From Actinomycetota bacterium (GTDB taxonomy: Bacteria > Actinomycetota > Acidimicrobiia > Acidimicrobiales > Ilumatobacteraceae), in assembly GCA_009701105.1 (NCBI GenBank), contig WLKU01000064.1:1-7328 (forward strand): a stretch of 7,328 bases of DNA, given 5' to 3'. Under the pieces are notes generated by a model. The model was given only the letters and a program-made list of their open reading frames with translations, did not search any database and was not told the DNA's origin. The position numbers and the translations under genes are program-made. Shown piece by piece: positions 6,071-7,328 of the stretch. Position 1 is the stretch's first letter; every line of letters starts with the position of its first letter.

Positions 6071-6203
6071 ATACATCAACACAGATTCCCTAGTGAACAA
6101 TGCCACGGGATTGTGATCAGACAAAATAGGCATGCCTGACTAACATTCAACTTGTTCATACGCAAGCCCCGCTTGCATTATCCCCCCCGAAAGAATCCCC
6201 CTC
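6071..6203 (+). promoter_or_regulatory. Intergenic region with a candidate promoter for the MMPL gene
   Basis: This 133-bp gap holds the likely control region of the transporter gene. TTGTTC (6152-6157), an 18-bp spacer and CATTAT (6176-6181) form a weak promoter that would start RNA near 6188. GAAAGA (6189-6194), nine bases before the ATG at 6204, is the probable ribosome binding site. Seven C (6182-6188) lie between promoter and ribosome binding site, and five more at 6197-6201. I see no clear terminator with a T-run for the sulfatase gene. Confidence 0.4.
6162..6176. repeat. Perfect palindrome in the MMPL promoter region
   Basis: GCAAGC (6162-6167) and GCTTGC (6171-6176) are exact inverted arms around CCC. 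They fill the spacer between the candidate -35 and -10, where a repressor would block transcription. TetR-type repressors often control MMPL/RND exporters, though none is encoded in this window. It could also form a short hairpin behind the sulfatase gene, but no T-run follows, so an operator is the better guess. Confidence 0.4.
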
Positions 6204-7328
6204 ATGTTGATTCGTCTTGCTCGTTTTTCCGTACGTCGCCGTCGACTGATGATTGGATTTTGGTTGCTGCTCGTCATTGCTTTAGGTGCAATCTCAAATT
6301 CGGTTGGACCAAACTTTGCAACACAATTTGAACTTCCAAGAAGCGAATCCAATGATGTGCGCGAACTCCTCACAGCAAATAGTCCTGATCTTGCTGGTTT
6401 CAGCGGGCAAATTGTGTTCACTTCGCCCAACGGAGTCACATCTGATGAAATCAAATCATCCATGACTGAATTGTTTACCCAAGTTGCCCAAATTCCGGGA
6501 GTTGCAGTATCAAGCCCCTTCGATTCTCCAGGCAAGATCAACCCAGCAGGCACAACAGCATTTGCCGTTATTGACGTCACGTTGCGCTCGCAAAATGAAT
6601 TGATCTCACTTGGTTCCGAAATCCAAGAAATTGGGAAGCAGTTCAATCTTGATGGTGTTGAGATTGAATACGGAGGGGAAATCTTTGATGTGTTTGAGTT
6701 ACCGGCCAGCGAACTCTACGGATTACTTGCAGCAGTAATCATTCTGGTTCTTGCATTTGGCTCAGTGCTCGCGATGGGTTTGCCTATTGGCACAGCGTTG
6801 ATTGGTCTCGGAGCAGGCACTTCACTCGTCACTATTTTCAGTCACGTCGTAGGCATGCCCGACTTCACCACTTCGCTGGTCGCGATGATCGGTCTTGGCG
6901 TAGGCATCGACTACGCATTGTTTATCGTGACTCGTTATCGCGAAGGACTCGAGAATGGTCTCAGCGTCGAAGACGCGGTCGTTGACGCGGTCAACACTTC
7001 TGGTCGTGCTGTTATTTTTGCTGGCATCACAGTAATCATTTCATTGCTTGGACTGTTTTTAATGGGTCTTGCGTTTGCCCGCGGCTTAGCAATTGGTGCA
7101 GTAGTCGGTGTGCTCTTGATGATTATTGCGTCAATCACATTTCTTCCAGCCCTACTTGCAATGGTCAAACATCGAGTCAATGTCACAACCCGTGCCGCTC
7201 TCGTTGCCCTCGTTGCTTTCGTATTGCTCTCTCTGATAGCAGTAATCAAACACTCAATAGTGATTTTCTTGGTGGGTCTTGCCATCACCGTTGGAGTCAC
7301 GCTCATCAGTTTGGCGATCAAGCCGTTG
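6204..7328 (+). CDS. MMPL/RND-family membrane transporter, N-terminal part
   Basis: This is the first 375 residues of an MMPL-family exporter, cut off by the window edge. Such proteins use the proton gradient to move lipids or hydrophobic compounds across the cytoplasmic membrane. A basic start (RLARFSVRRRR, 4-14) leads into TM1 (about 16-33), an extracytoplasmic domain (about 34-168), and then five helices: about 169-187, 190-212, 222-243, 265-287 and 292-318. GLGVGIDYALFIVTRYREG (230-248) carries the family's proton-relay pair D236-Y237, and GRAVIFAGITV (267-277) and FLPALL (313-318) are also typical. After 318 come two more hydrophobic segments, about 331-348 and 351-372, with a very short turn between; most relatives have a cytoplasmic loop there. 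GAAAGA at 6189-6194 supports the ATG at 6204. The substrate is unknown. Confidence 0.9.
   Translation, partial: MLIRLARFSVRRRRLMIGFWLLLVIALGAISNSVGPNFATQFELPRSESNDVRELLTANSPDLAGFSGQIVFTSPNGVTSDEIKSSMTELFTQVAQIPGVAVSSPFDSPGKINPAGTTAFAVIDVTLRSQNELISLGSEIQEIGKQFNLDGVEIEYGGEIFDVFELPASELYGLLAAVIILVLAFGSVLAMGLPIGTALIGLGAGTSLVTIFSHVVGMPDFTTSLVAMIGLGVGIDYALFIVTRYREGLENGLSVEDAVVDAVNTSGRAVIFAGITVIISLLGLFLMGLAFARGLAIGAVVGVLLMIIASITFLPALLAMVKHRVNVTTRAALVALVAFVLLSLIAVIKHSIVIFLVGLAITVGVTLISLAIKPL

Noticed and set aside
6182..6201. C7 and C5 tracts before the MMPL start, considered as a phase-variation switch
   Set aside because: The tracts are short and noncoding, and nothing in a single sequence shows that their length varies.
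6140..6646. A 168-codon open frame on the minus strand opposite the start of the MMPL gene
   Set aside because: The plus-strand frame encodes a recognisable MMPL N-terminus over the same bases, and the antisense product has no recognisable domain.
6935..7321. A 128-codon minus-strand open frame rich in Thr, Ala and Arg
   Set aside because: It is a shadow of the MMPL membrane segments; its low-complexity composition follows from the codons of hydrophobic residues on the other strand.

Overview
The window is a stretch of bacterial chromosome with tightly packed genes. It suggests an actinobacterium of moderate GC; spot counts give 43-55% per 60-base line. The reasons are the dense four-base ATGA gene overlaps, several starts that lack a Shine-Dalgarno sequence but have a TANNNT hexamer about 6-9 bases upstream (the leaderless pattern common in Actinobacteria), and an MMPL-family exporter. 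A planktonic Acidimicrobiia-like lineage would fit, but that placement is an inference with low confidence.

Layout from left to right. (1) Positions 33-1651, plus strand: the ATPase and the membrane permease of a zinc/manganese-type ABC importer, joined by an ATGA overlap. The solute-binding protein is not in view and may lie upstream. (2) Positions 1655-2361, minus strand: a type II toxin-antitoxin pair, a Phd/YefM-type antitoxin followed by a PIN-domain (VapC-like) toxin, also with an ATGA overlap. It converges on the permease with only three bases between the stop codons. An exact 11-bp direct repeat lies at both edges of the pair, and a degenerate third copy sits 52 bp beyond the second. 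(3) Positions 2437-4586, minus strand: a two-gene operon of an alpha/beta hydrolase and a peptidase S51-like protein. The S51 protein carries a C-terminal domain resembling the end of cysteinyl-tRNA synthetase. (4) Positions 4613-6070, plus strand: a cytoplasmic formylglycine sulfatase / phosphonate monoester hydrolase-like enzyme, divergent from the hydrolase across only 26 bp, in which the two candidate -10 hexamers overlap. (5) From 6204 to the window end, plus strand: the N-terminal 375 residues of an MMPL/RND-type membrane transporter, preceded by a perfect 6-3-6 palindrome inside a possible promoter.

How the genes may work together: the ABC pair forms one metal-uptake unit. The hydrolase, the S51-like protein and the sulfatase/PMH-like enzyme share one control region and may act on a common ester- or amide-linked metabolite, but the sequence does not show the substrate. 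The toxin-antitoxin pair looks like an independent cassette. No RNA genes, CRISPR array or transposase were seen. The least conventional items are the S51/CysS-tail fusion with an altered nucleophile elbow, the repeats bounding the toxin-antitoxin pair, and the shared divergent promoter.
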